A stretch of 64,000 nucleotides of DNA from Brachionus plicatilis (taxonomy: Eukaryota > Rotifera > Eurotatoria > Ploima > Brachionidae). The notes beneath the pieces were generated by a model. The model was not told where the DNA came from and made no database searches. It saw only the letters and a program-made list of their open reading frames with translations. How positions within the stretch are numbered: position 1 is the first letter of the stretch; every line of letters starts with the position of its first letter. The translations under genes were made by a program, and so were the position numbers. The DNA is taken from positions 2,917,219-2,981,218 of the forward strand of contig QEOQ01000226.1 in assembly GCA_010279815.1 (NCBI GenBank). The letters are read 5' to 3'. Positions 54,954-64,000 of the stretch are shown here, in pieces.

Positions 54954-55769
54954 TTAAAGAAAAATTCTATGATATTTTGATTTAAACTGTTCCAATCCAC
55001 AGCATGGACAATTAATTAGACTTTTATTTTCGAAAATTTTATCAAAACAACAATAGCACATTATATGACCACATTGAGAAGAAACCAACTGTTCATCTGA
55101 ATACTTAATCTAGATATAATTTCATTAAAAAAAGCAATGAAGATTTAAAATAAAATACTTCATTTAAATTCTTCAAACAAATGGGACAATTGGCAAAATT
55201 TTCATTTTTAGACCCAATATTACTCTTTGGATCTTTTAAAATTCAACTTAAAATTTTTGCTTTATTATCACTTTAATTTACCTGTTGAACAATTTTGCTG
55301 ATTAGGATTTTGCTGATAAGCATACGAGTAATTAATATTTGGAAAATATGTAAAATTAGTTATTAATTTTTTTGGTGCCATAAAACTCCAAGAATTCATT
55401 TGCATCATGGAATTAAGCTGAGGACTAAAAGCAGCGCTGAATGCCAATCGATAATTTCCATTTACTTGTCCACTTATTTTTCCGTAAACAAATCCATCCA
55501 CATTTCCATTCACGAATCCATAAATGTTTCCCTTTACATCTCCCTTAATATTTCCGTTCACTTGTCCAAAAATGTCTCCCAAAACATCACCCTTTTTTTC
55601 AATTTTAACTCATAATACAAAATTTTGAGTAAATTTTTACATTTACGTTCCCATTGACGTGTCCATAAATTGACCCAGTAGGTCCTAGAAAAAAGTTTAT
55701 TATTCAAATTTCAAATTTTGGTGCATGACTACCATTTATTGAATGATTCATAAATCCGTTCACAGCCAT
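54954..55769 (-). CDS. RNF4-like RING-finger protein with Gly-x-Val-x repeat region (5 exons)
   Basis: Probable E3 ubiquitin ligase, possibly of the RNF4 (SUMO-targeted) type. Minus-strand exons 55769-55733, 55684-55641, 55591-55282, 55232-55159 and 55109-54954 give 206 aa; all four introns are 48-49 nt. Residues about 13-70 are about 14 Gly-x-[Val/Ile]-x tetrads (GDIFGQVNGNIKGDVKGNIY). The donor of exon 2 (AAT|GTAAAA) was chosen because it keeps this register. After a linker rich in Asn, Gln and Tyr, the C-terminal RING reads CPICLKNLNE, then SSQCGHIMCYCCFD, then INCPCCG, ending KYHRIFL. Vertebrate RNF4 ends RYHPIYI in the same position. SUMO-interacting motifs were not recognised, so the SUMO link is inference. 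The repeat region has no counterpart I know in RNF4. Confidence 0.85.
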
Positions 55770-57796
55770 TAGTTAAATTATGATTCCAATTTGAAAAGTG
55801 AAAAACGAATAATTTAAAAAAAATAAACTAGAATAAAAATTAAAGATCTTTTAAAGACTTTTTTTGTGTAAAGATAAAATCAAGGACAATTTAGTTTACA
55901 TTTATATTTAGATTTTAAATTGCTTGATTAACTTAATTAAGAGCATTTTGATTGTAAGAATATTCATGGCCAATCCAACCTAGAAATTCTAACAATTTTC
56001 TCTCAAAAATTTTATTGTTTATTTCGCAACAACTTGATACAAAATTAAAAATTTTAATTTAAAAATTCGTTTAGTTTGAACAGTCGATTATTGTCTTACA
56101 AGGCAAAAATATTCGGCAGCAGAAATCAGATTTTCAAAATCTTTAAAGGATCTTAATGATTACAAGGGTAAACAGAGACAAAAAAGCAAAGAAATTTAAC
56201 TAAATTCTTACTTAAACATATTAAAATGATCATTATAAACTTTTGTTGCCTAAATATCCTAAATTTTGTGAGAAAAATGTCAAAAATTTGAACACTTTGA
56301 ATTACAAAATAAAATCAAACAAAATAAATTTATTAATGAAATTAAAATCATGAATAGCTTAAATAATTGTTCAATAAAAAAATTTTATAATTTTATTTTA
56401 TAACTTTTTCTTAAACTTTTTTATTTTAGAAAAAGTTATCTTTTTTGTTAAAATTCTAAATAAATATCTTTTCTAATTTCTGATATCAGTTTAATATAAA
56501 ATTTTTTTTTTTTAGCATTAAATTTTAAAAAAATTAGCTTTGTTCCGATCAAGATATTTTAATATAATAAAAATACTAATAATTATATGATTGTTTTTTC
56601 AAAAGTTATTGTGAATTATGACTTTTGAAATTTTATTTTTAAAAAAATTTTTATGATTTTTTTAGAAATTTATTTAGTAAACCTTTAGGATTTTCAAATT
56701 TTTCAAACTATTTCTTACAAGGGTTTAAATAAAATTTAGGTTTAGCCGAATGCGGCCACCTAAACCTAAATTCGTTCTTCGAAGTTTATTTGTCTCTCGT
56801 ATTATATTTTTGTTAGTCATTTAGTTGATTTGTCTTTTCGCATATTTTTTTTTTCAGTCCATCAAATGATAGCTTTTATTAATATCTTCAATTTTCGAAT
56901 AAAATTAAATATTTAAGACATTTGAAGAATTTCACTTGCTATTTCAGATTATTTTTAATTTTTTTTAATTATGTTCTACGGAATTTGGAATTAATTAAAT
57001 CTAAATGTTAAAAGTTTTTCCTTAAAAGAGTAATTTTCCGTAAACTTGCGTAAAAAATTGGAATTATCAATTTAGAATCGCCCCAACTTATAAAATAGCT
57101 TTATACAAAAATCTTTTGAATAATCCAAAAAATATTACATTTCACTTTTAAAAATGAAAAAAAATTATTTAATGTATTTTAACATTTTTGCATATATAAG
57201 TCATAGCAACACTGTTTTCTGATTAAACTTCCGTGTTGATAGATTTAAAAAAATAGCCAATCTGATTCAGTTCCACATCAGATCATCAGATTCAAAGTTG
57301 ATTTTACTTTATTTTTATTCAATTTGACAGCAAAAAAATTTAACTAAAAAAGAAAAAATACTCCAAAAATTAAAGATTAAATATCCAGAAAAAAACACTA
57401 AAAAAAAGTATCTTGCAAAATCAAAAATCAACAATTTATAACTTTAAAAATGCAACTTTTTTTAAAATTTAAAAAAAAGTCTAAGCTTGAAAAATTTTCC
57501 CTCTCGTACACAACCATTTGAATTGTAGTCAAAATTCAACATTTAAGATGGCAAAAAAAAAGCAAAGCTAAAAGCATCAAGAGACTACGATTGGTTTTTT
57601 CTTTCATTTTGCCATTATTTGTTCAAAATTTCTCTTTGTACAGCTACTTTTCTATTTCTAACTTCAATCCTAAAACAAAATTTAGCAAAATGTGCTTGAG
57701 GTGTAAGCTAAGCAATTAGTTATGAAACATTCTGAGTTTCTTTGGCCTAATCTGAACTTAAAAATCTTAAAAAAATACATTTAGAGTAAGACAAAA
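55770..57796. other. Intergenic region between divergent RING and 4E-T genes
   Basis: About 2 kb, AT-rich, between two head-to-head genes. It contains one clear hairpin (56733-56772). No core promoter motif, RNA gene or open frame of note was recognised. Confidence 0.5.
56733..56772. repeat. Perfect 13-bp-arm hairpin
   Basis: AATTTAGGTTTAG and CTAAACCTAAATT flank a 14-base GC-rich loop (CCGAATGCGGCCAC). It is isolated in intergenic DNA about 1 kb upstream of the 4E-T start. Function unknown. Confidence 0.75.
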
Positions 57797-60340
57797 ATGA
57801 TTGAATCAAGCTCCGAGGCAAGCAACATGAACCAGATAGAGACTTCGACCTATGTTTCGGCGGAGTCGTCTCCCAGCCTCACTCAGTCCTCTTCATCGCA
57901 GTCCCTCCGCTCCAATTTGTCGGTGAACCAGGACGAGACCATGCGCAACAAGCTAGGACACTCCATTTCCATATCATCCCTTCTTGGCAACAAGAACCTG
58001 GCGCCCATCAGCTCTACCACCAGTCCACAAAAGCCGGTCTGCAGCTCGACCTCCACAAACGCTCTGGACAAGTTGTTCACTAAGCACAGCGAGCTGGCCT
58101 CCGAGTTCCAGAGTCTGCCGCCCACTCTGGTGCCCGGCAGTGCCAAGCAGGCCAACGAGGTCGAAAAGGACCTGCTGAACGACTCGTTGAACCAGAAAAC
58201 CCGCGGCCAAACTCTACACGACTTTGTCAAGAACACTGTGACCAGTCTCATTGAGAACACGGTCAAAGCTTCAATCGAAGAAATGACCAAAGAAGTCAAA
58301 GAGGAAAAGGAAAAGAATCTGGCGACCAAATTGATGCCGAGTCTTTTTCCAGCCGTGTCATCAAGCAGCCCCAATCCGGCTTGTAGTCCGTTCAATTTTT
58401 TGCTAGACAGTGGCAAGCAAGAGCCAAATGCGCCCAAGTCACCCAGTCAACAGCCAAAGGTAGTGTCCACTTTGTCGCCCAATGGGTCGACTATTCAGGA
58501 CGCGGTGAGCGTCTTTAATGCGGAGCAGCAAAAAAAAAAATCATGTGTTATTGACCAGCTGGCTCACTTGGACCACAAGGAGCACGAACAAGAGGACCCG
58601 GTCTTGAGCGCCTGCAAGGCCAGCTCGGGCACAAGCAAAGCAGTCAAGTCGACCATTGGAACAGCGCAGAACATGACTGTGCCCGAGTCTTCTCAGGAGT
58701 TTTGTCGCAATTTGAATCTAAATTTGGCGGTGGCTAACGCGTCCAAAGTGCCACTTGTGGCTGAAAACAGCAAGAAAACATCTGAGAATCAGCGCTTTAC
58801 ATGCAACGCGTCCACCAGTTCTATCCACAACGATTTGAAGCTGATTCTGGAGAGTACCAAACAAGTGGAAGAGCCGAAAGAAGCCGGCAAAGAGCAGCGG
58901 GAAAAAGCCAAACACTTGGAGAGCAATTTGATGAAGTTGGTCAGCATGATGAAGCAAATGGCCGAGAGCAGGGACAGGCCGGGCGCAATGGTGGTCGGCG
59001 ACGAGGCCGGCAAGTACAGATACACCAAAGAGTTTTTGCAGCAGATCAGAGGCGACAGAGCCTCGTTCATCGAGAACATAAGCCCGGAAATATTCAAGGC
59101 CTACTGCTACTGCATGACCGGCAAGCACTGGGACCCGGAAAAGTACTTTGACATTGTGCAATTTTCGGGCGACTACGAGCGCGTTCTCCATCAAAACCAG
59201 GCGCACAAGTCCAAAAAAAATCCCAAGGAAAAAAGGACCAAGGGTGGCAAAGCGCTGGACTCGAGCAAAAGCGCCAAGGAGAACATCATGCAAAGTCTCG
59301 GACTCAACAAAACAGCTGACGCAAAGCAAGCCGACCAGCTTATCATGGGCATGCTCAAAAAAAAGCCAGAACAAAAACCAGAACAAAAGCCAGAGCAAAA
59401 GCCAGACCAGAGCAAACAGGTCAATTTGGTGGACATGCTGGCCAACAAGCCCAAAAATTCCAACATTCTGGCCGAGTTGTTTTCGCACAATGCGCACCAG
59501 CCCAAGCACCAGCCGGTCATTCTGACAGCCCAGGAGCTCGAGCTGAGCCAAATAACTCGTCCGGCCACCAGGCTGCTCACCAGTCTGAACCAAACGCCGG
59601 ACTTGGCCGCCAAAGTCAAGAGCCCCAACAGCTGTGGCAGCAATAGCTGCGCCAGTGAGTGCTCGAGCGCGAGCAGCGACGCGGCAAACAACAGCCAGGC
59701 GTACAAGCAGCTGATCAAGAATTTGAACAACCATCCGCTGTGCACGCCGTCGGCAGCGCCGGCGCGCGGCTTCGAAAACGTGCTGATGAAGCTGCAGCAA
59801 AAAAAGCACGAGAACAGTGTTCAGACAGCGGCCCAGAGTTTGGCCAAGGACGGCACCAATTTGCTCAAGCAACTGCTGCATTTGAAGACCGAGCAGGGAG
59901 AGGAAAAAAAGCCAAAGCACAAAAAAAGCCACCACGCCAAGCATCACAAGCCGAGCAAGCAGGAGTTGATCACTTCGGTCGAGTCCACTGTCACCACCAC
60001 CACCACCACCACCATCACACAGACACAGTTTCCGGCCGTCAATCCGCACGAGCAGCCCTTTCAAAATTTGCCTGCCAAGTCCAATCAGTTGGAAAATTTG
60101 CTCAACAAAATGAAACAGCCCGCGCTCGAAGCCAAAAAAGAGCCAAAAACTGAAAAAGAACACTTCAACTCGTTGCTGAATAAAATAACTAGTCATTCGC
60201 AGCCTGGCAAACAGTCGAACGAGCCACAAAGCATTCTAAAATGGTTCGGTGGCCTGAGCAATTCGCAAAGTTTGTCCAAGCCAAACTTTTCGGTCAAAAC
60301 TCTATCCGAAGTCGAACTAATGTCCGGTCATTTTCCATAG
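57797..60340 (+). CDS. EIF4ENIF1: 4E-T (EIF4ENIF1) homologue, eIF4E-binding translational repressor
   Basis: A single 847-codon frame from ATG 57797. 4E-T binds eIF4E and recruits decay and P-body factors. The identification rests on two motif sets. RYTKEFLQQI (Tyr409) followed by WDPEKYFDI mirrors the vertebrate RYTKEELLDI...WDPEKW eIF4E-binding block, and the C-terminal ILKWFGG with VKTLSEVEL mirrors 4E-T's LAKWFG...VISVDELE. The rest is low complexity: a Ser-rich N-terminus, a Lys/Glu helix (SIEEMTKEVKEEKEKN), KPEQ repeats (about 525-540), a poly-Thr tract (about 735-742). Unusually, the eIF4E-binding block lies in mid-protein rather than near residue 30, and the residue after the motif's Leu is Gln instead of hydrophobic. 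GC content is high for this window. Polyadenylation signal AATAAA at 60562. Confidence 0.85.
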   Translation: MIESSSEASNMNQIETSTYVSAESSPSLTQSSSSQSLRSNLSVNQDETMRNKLGHSISISSLLGNKNLAPISSTTSPQKPVCSSTSTNALDKLFTKHSELASEFQSLPPTLVPGSAKQANEVEKDLLNDSLNQKTRGQTLHDFVKNTVTSLIENTVKASIEEMTKEVKEEKEKNLATKLMPSLFPAVSSSSPNPACSPFNFLLDSGKQEPNAPKSPSQQPKVVSTLSPNGSTIQDAVSVFNAEQQKKKSCVIDQLAHLDHKEHEQEDPVLSACKASSGTSKAVKSTIGTAQNMTVPESSQEFCRNLNLNLAVANASKVPLVAENSKKTSENQRFTCNASTSSIHNDLKLILESTKQVEEPKEAGKEQREKAKHLESNLMKLVSMMKQMAESRDRPGAMVVGDEAGKYRYTKEFLQQIRGDRASFIENISPEIFKAYCYCMTGKHWDPEKYFDIVQFSGDYERVLHQNQAHKSKKNPKEKRTKGGKALDSSKSAKENIMQSLGLNKTADAKQADQLIMGMLKKKPEQKPEQKPEQKPDQSKQVNLVDMLANKPKNSNILAELFSHNAHQPKHQPVILTAQELELSQITRPATRLLTSLNQTPDLAAKVKSPNSCGSNSCASECSSASSDAANNSQAYKQLIKNLNNHPLCTPSAAPARGFENVLMKLQQKKHENSVQTAAQSLAKDGTNLLKQLLHLKTEQGEEKKPKHKKSHHAKHHKPSKQELITSVESTVTTTTTTTITQTQFPAVNPHEQPFQNLPAKSNQLENLLNKMKQPALEAKKEPKTEKEHFNSLLNKITSHSQPGKQSNEPQSILKWFGGLSNSQSLSKPNFSVKTLSEVELMSGHFP

Positions 60341-60561
60341 TTGTTGTCAATTCTATTAGTCAAATTTTTTTCTTGTCACCTTTTTTATCATAGGTACTCT
60401 ATTTTATAGTTATTTATATATAAAAAAAAATTTACACTCAAACTAGCTCATTTTAAAATGAAAGGTTATTTTAAAAATTTTAGATAAAAAAAAACTCCAT
60501 GAAAACGTTTATTTTGTTATATTTATTTTTATTTATTTTTTTAGAATTTTTTTTTTAAGAG

Positions 60562-60567
60562 AATAAA
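60562..60567 (+). promoter_or_regulatory. Candidate polyadenylation signal AATAAA for 4E-T
   Basis: A canonical AATAAA 222 bp past the 4E-T stop codon, in an AT-rich 3' region. Others could be chance in DNA this AT-rich. Confidence 0.4.
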
Positions 60568-60597
60568 ACCTATTTAAATGCAAAATTTTATTCAATT

Positions 60598-61564
60598 TTA
60601 ACACTAGAAGACCCGAGAAGTTTTTTAGACTTCTTCTCACTGTTTTCAAGTTAAATTAAATAAAAACCAACAAAATTAATCGAATTTTATATTCTTCCCT
60701 AATTTAATTTCAAGTAATGAGAATTTTTAAATTTTTTTAATTTTATTAATAATTAAACAGCATTAAAAAAATATTAACATTAGACCCAAGGAGTTTTTTG
60801 GACCTGTACTATTTCTTACTAATTTTGTGATTTGAGTCAGCAATTTTTTAAACCACTAGGAAGAAAGAAAGGTTCTACGAATAAATCGAAAAAATAATTT
60901 TTTTTTAAATTTTTTTATTCTCTTTTTTGTCTTAAATTTTTTAATTTAAATGCCGGGTCAATTATTAAAATTAAACTTTTTAATTATATTTAATATTTTT
61001 TTTATCATAACTCTACCGTCGCATCTATAAAATAGACTCATTAAATATTTTTTATATTAAATTTTTTTTAAAGTTTAAAACCCCGAGTCTCTAATAAAGA
61101 TTTTTTTTGAAGCTCTGCTTTTCTATTTGAATTTCTATTATAAACGCTACGTTTTTAATATGTATCGACTATGTGACCCATAGGACTTTTAAAATAAAAA
61201 ATTTAACATTGTGAGGTCTATGTTAGACCATGCACCAAATATCCTTCTCATGGTATTAAAGCATGCGTCGCTAAACAAGGGGATACGGTAGACAAAAAAA
61301 TATCCAATTTCCTTTTTTACTGGTTTACCGCGTTTTTTTTTTTACTTGGGGCTGTGGAGTTACGATTGGGGTCCTTTAAAGACGAATTTTTTTTGATATT
61401 GGCTCTTGTACAGGTGGATCGTCCGAATCTGATTCTTCATATAGACTGATACCCAAATCATTTACATTTTGAGTTTCATTTGGCTGACGAGTTAAGGCAT
61501 TGGTTGTAGCATTAGGGCGACCTAGACGACGCTTTCTTTCAAGTGGAATGTTCATTATCGACAA
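60598..61564. mobile_element. Possible piggyBac-like element debris
   Basis: TTAA (60598-60601) is directly followed by CACTAGAAGACCCGAGAAGT. A second TTAA at 60774-60777 is followed by CATTAGACCCAAGGAGTTTT. Both resemble piggyBac-type ends at TTAA targets. A minus-strand frame (61564-61376) has KRRLGRPNATTNALTRQPNE and an acidic DSDDPP tail, like transposon-protein tails. No catalytic domain and no matched right end were found. Confidence 0.35.
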
Positions 61565-62203
61565 AAGTCATAGCTAGATATCCTTGAGATGATTCTAAGT
61601 TACGAAAACTACAGAAAGTGAGGTAAACTTTTCCCTTTCCCCTAGTTTTTTTCACTTGTTCTGGTTCAAAAGACTCATCTTGGCTTTAGTTGTTATTTCT
61701 TTGATAAAGGAAATTTTTTGAATAGTGAATATAGTCTGGCTCAATAATTTCCTTTATGTATAACACCAATAAACTCATCTTGTCGGATTAAGCTTTAGAA
61801 AGTCTTAAACTAATTAATTAAATTAAGTTTATTTTAAGATATATATTTGTTTCAATTAGATCAAATTAGCTTTCAAAGAAATAAAATAGTTACTAACTAA
61901 ATCATATTAGACATTATTTAATTTAATTGTACTAAAAAAAAATAATTGACACTAACATCAGTATTTTTGTTCTAGAAAATATTATTTTTGTTTTTTTAAA
62001 ATAATTTACGCGATTTTTAAACAACTTGAATTAAATTTTGATTAAATAAATTACAATCTATTAAATATCTAAAAGAACATTTTATTTTGAGGCTCTTCAA
62101 AGTCTGACAAAGACTGATGACGCTGATTCGGATGCATCTAGTGATGAGGATTTCAAAGGCGATGAGAGTGATGTTGATAGCATATTTTATAATATTTGAC
62201 CCA

Positions 62204-62270
62204 GAGTTGTTTAAAAGTCACAAGTCTCAAGTCAAGTTCAAGTCAAGTCCAAGACTTTAGGAAAATTTTT
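62204..62270. mobile_element. hAT-like repeat left end
   Basis: CAGAGTTGTTTAAAAGTCAC followed by AAGTCTCAAGTCAAG motifs, the same terminus as the MITEs at 33396 and 33720 and the copies at 17044 and 39727. The right end was not found. Confidence 0.5.
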
Positions 62271-63580
62271 TTCTTGATATCAGAAAAAATAAATTTTTGC
62301 TTTTTTTTTCTTAAGTATTGCTTAATTCTTGTGTTTTTAAACAAATTTCAATTAAAAAGCTTCAAAATATCATATTGACAAAAGTCTTCTAAGTTAAATG
62401 GAGAACTTATGATGGCTTTTGTGAAATTTGGTTCATTAGAACAGAAAAAAATGTAAAAATTTTTTTTCTAAAGCTCAAAAATAAATTCTGTAATTACAAC
62501 TTGATGAGCATTCATAGTTGCATCATTAAATTTGCAGGGATTTTGCACACCATTAGCAGGCATTAACTATTGATGCAACTTTTTATGTTGCATCTACAGA
62601 ACCATTTAAAAACCTTACAAGAGAAGAATTACAAGCTTTTTAGGCTTTAAATTCTGTATTTTTATTTTGACCATATTTTAAACCACTTTAATGAAAATTC
62701 TGAAAATATTTCGAAGATTTTTGAAAACTTCATCATGGACTTTAATAAAATTTTCTAGCTTAATTTTAGATGTTTTTTTAGATGTCCATAGATATCATTT
62801 TAGACTTTTGATTATTTTTTTTGGGTCTACCTAGTACCCACAACAAAAAAACTGTTATCCAAACGCAAAAACTTTTCAAAATCAAAAATTTTGCAATTGT
62901 AAAACTTTTAAATTCAAAATGCAAAACTTTTTAACACAAATTTTTGTGAAATATTCATTTTGAATTGCGTAACCCTTTTTTTAAAATTTTTGAATAATTC
63001 AAAAAATAAAATTTTTTATTCGAGTTAAAAATTTTGAAAGATTTAGAATGCTTTTAAGAAGCAAAATGTTTTTTTTTGAATATTTGGTAATAGATAAAGG
63101 TAAACGAAAATGTAGGAAAGCAATTAATCATGATAATTTGCTTAATGACGCCGAGCCAATTGAGAAACCTTAAGAACAAGATGTTACAAATGCAAAAATA
63201 GTTTTTTTGTTTATTTACAAATAGCCATTTAGGCCGGCTGCATCGAGATCGCACGCTCCTCTTTCAGCAAGATAAGCGTTTTACAGAAAAAAAAGTTTGC
63301 TTGATTTACAAATTAAAAAAAATTCTAAATGAAGTTTAAAAAAAATAAGAAAATAAAAAAATATTTATATATATATAAAAGAAGAATTTTGTTTAGCTGG
63401 GACTCTTTTGAATAGATTTAAGAGATGGATTGTTGTATGAGTTAACAATTTCCTTAATGTCGTCATCAATTGTAGTTGAGCGAGTTAAATACTTTATTGT
63501 TAGGTTTTGAGTGCTTTGTTTTGAATAATTTGAAGTTTTTTTTTTGATTTTTTTTTAGTTATATGATACGGTTACATACT
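62271..63580. other. AT-rich stretch, no gene seen
   Basis: No open frame or RNA gene of note between the hAT-like end and the LINE tail at 63.58 kb. Confidence 0.5.
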
Positions 63581-63581
63581 A

Positions 63582-63604
63582 GTAGTAGTAGTAGTAGTAG
63601 TATT
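63582..63604. repeat. AGT trinucleotide run at a LINE tail
   Basis: About seven AGT units directly following (on the minus strand) the 3' UTR of the LINE at 63605-64000. The same arrangement occurs at 9506-9526, so the run marks this family's 3' terminus. Confidence 0.8.
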
Positions 63605-64000
63605 TAAACTGCGACATGGCCTAAACCATGCGGAGCACGTCATCAGTAGATGACGTCCTATAGCAGTTTTTCCAGAACGTGTCCAGCTTGTTTTTAAATT
63701 CGTTGACTGTTTTAGATTTTATTATATCGTCTGGTATCTTGTTCCATTCGTTTACGATTCTGTTATTGAAAAAGTTGTGTCGCGGGTTACAAAAACGGAC
63801 GATTTCTCTTCTGAAGTGACCTCTGTGTCCACCACGTGGCATTGAACAGATCGGTGGTATGTGCCAGTCGATAGTTTCTAGACCGTTTTCGAGTTTAAAC
63901 TTTTGAATCAGGTCACCCCTGAGTCTTCTGGTTGATAGTGTAGTAAGGCCTAGCTTAGTGCATCTCGTAGGACAATCGAATTGTTTAAGCTAATGAGGAA
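63605..64000 (-). pseudogene. CR1/L2-like LINE ORF2 C-terminus and 3' UTR, cut by the window edge
   Basis: A minus-strand frame from about 63975 to 63621 encodes LGLTTLSTRRLRGDLIQKFK, then a variable part, then HNFFNNRIVNEWNKIPDDII and FKNKLDTFWKN. This is the ORF2 tail of the same kind of LINE as at 9527-10242. An in-frame TAG lies just upstream (about 63990), so the copy is probably broken. The 3' UTR is short and ends in AGT repeats. Confidence 0.82.

Noticed and set aside
58718..60229. A 503-codon minus-strand open frame
   Set aside because: It is antisense to the 4E-T coding region. It is rich in Leu, Val and Phe as a mirror of Lys/Asn/Gln codons and has no recognisable domain.

Overview
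The window is one stretch of a very AT-rich, intron-containing animal genome. Host genes stand out as islands of higher GC, and several have many introns. The gene set is metazoan: an NMDA-type glutamate receptor, a DEG/ENaC channel, an animal haem peroxidase, TMEM106, 4E-T, an RNF4-like RING protein and an FBXL7-like F-box protein. Compactness, minimal introns of about 46-53 nt and the mix of Tc1, hAT, MULE and CR1/L2-like elements suggest a small invertebrate. A monogonont rotifer such as Brachionus is my best guess, but that is inference only.

Layout. Positions 1-10.4 kb hold no confident host gene: an MITE with a perfect 8-bp target duplication (1923-2382), a pyrimidine/purine strand-switch tract, LINE 3' ends and repeat debris. 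10.9-16.6 kb (+) is the FBXL7-like gene, two exons around a 3.3-kb intron that contains a hAT-type MITE. 17.0-20.7 kb is a mobile-element nest: an IR/DR-type Tc1 element with a broken transposase, then a LINE with a hAT element inserted in its ORF1. 21.1-22.5 kb (+) is a single-exon DEG/ENaC channel subunit. 26.6-41.1 kb (+) is a GluN2-like NMDA receptor subunit that I rebuilt as 13 exons (1124 aa); its introns carry five tRNA genes, several MITEs and foldback elements, and a MULE remnant. 41.6-43.7 kb is a MULE remnant with inverted repeats plus LINE 3' ends. 45.7-46.5 kb (-) is TMEM106 (3 exons). 48.0-52.4 kb (+) is the haem peroxidase (about 5 exons). 53.0-53.7 kb is a dead reverse transcriptase. 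55.0-55.8 kb (-) is a five-exon RNF4-like RING protein with a Gly-x-Val-x tetrad repeat region. 57.8-60.3 kb (+) is a 4E-T (EIF4ENIF1) homologue. 60.6-64.0 kb is again mobile-element debris, ending in a LINE cut by the window edge.

The genes do not form a pathway or operon; the shared theme is architecture. Host introns are either about 46-53 nt or greatly enlarged by transposons and tRNA genes. The points most worth a second look are the GluN2-like subunit (arginine at the pore QRN site, an inserted M1-M2 loop, tRNA genes abutting splice acceptors) and the RNF4-like protein with its periodic glycine repeat.

All exon joins were made by hand from splice signals, reading phase and family resemblance; none was checked against transcripts or databases.
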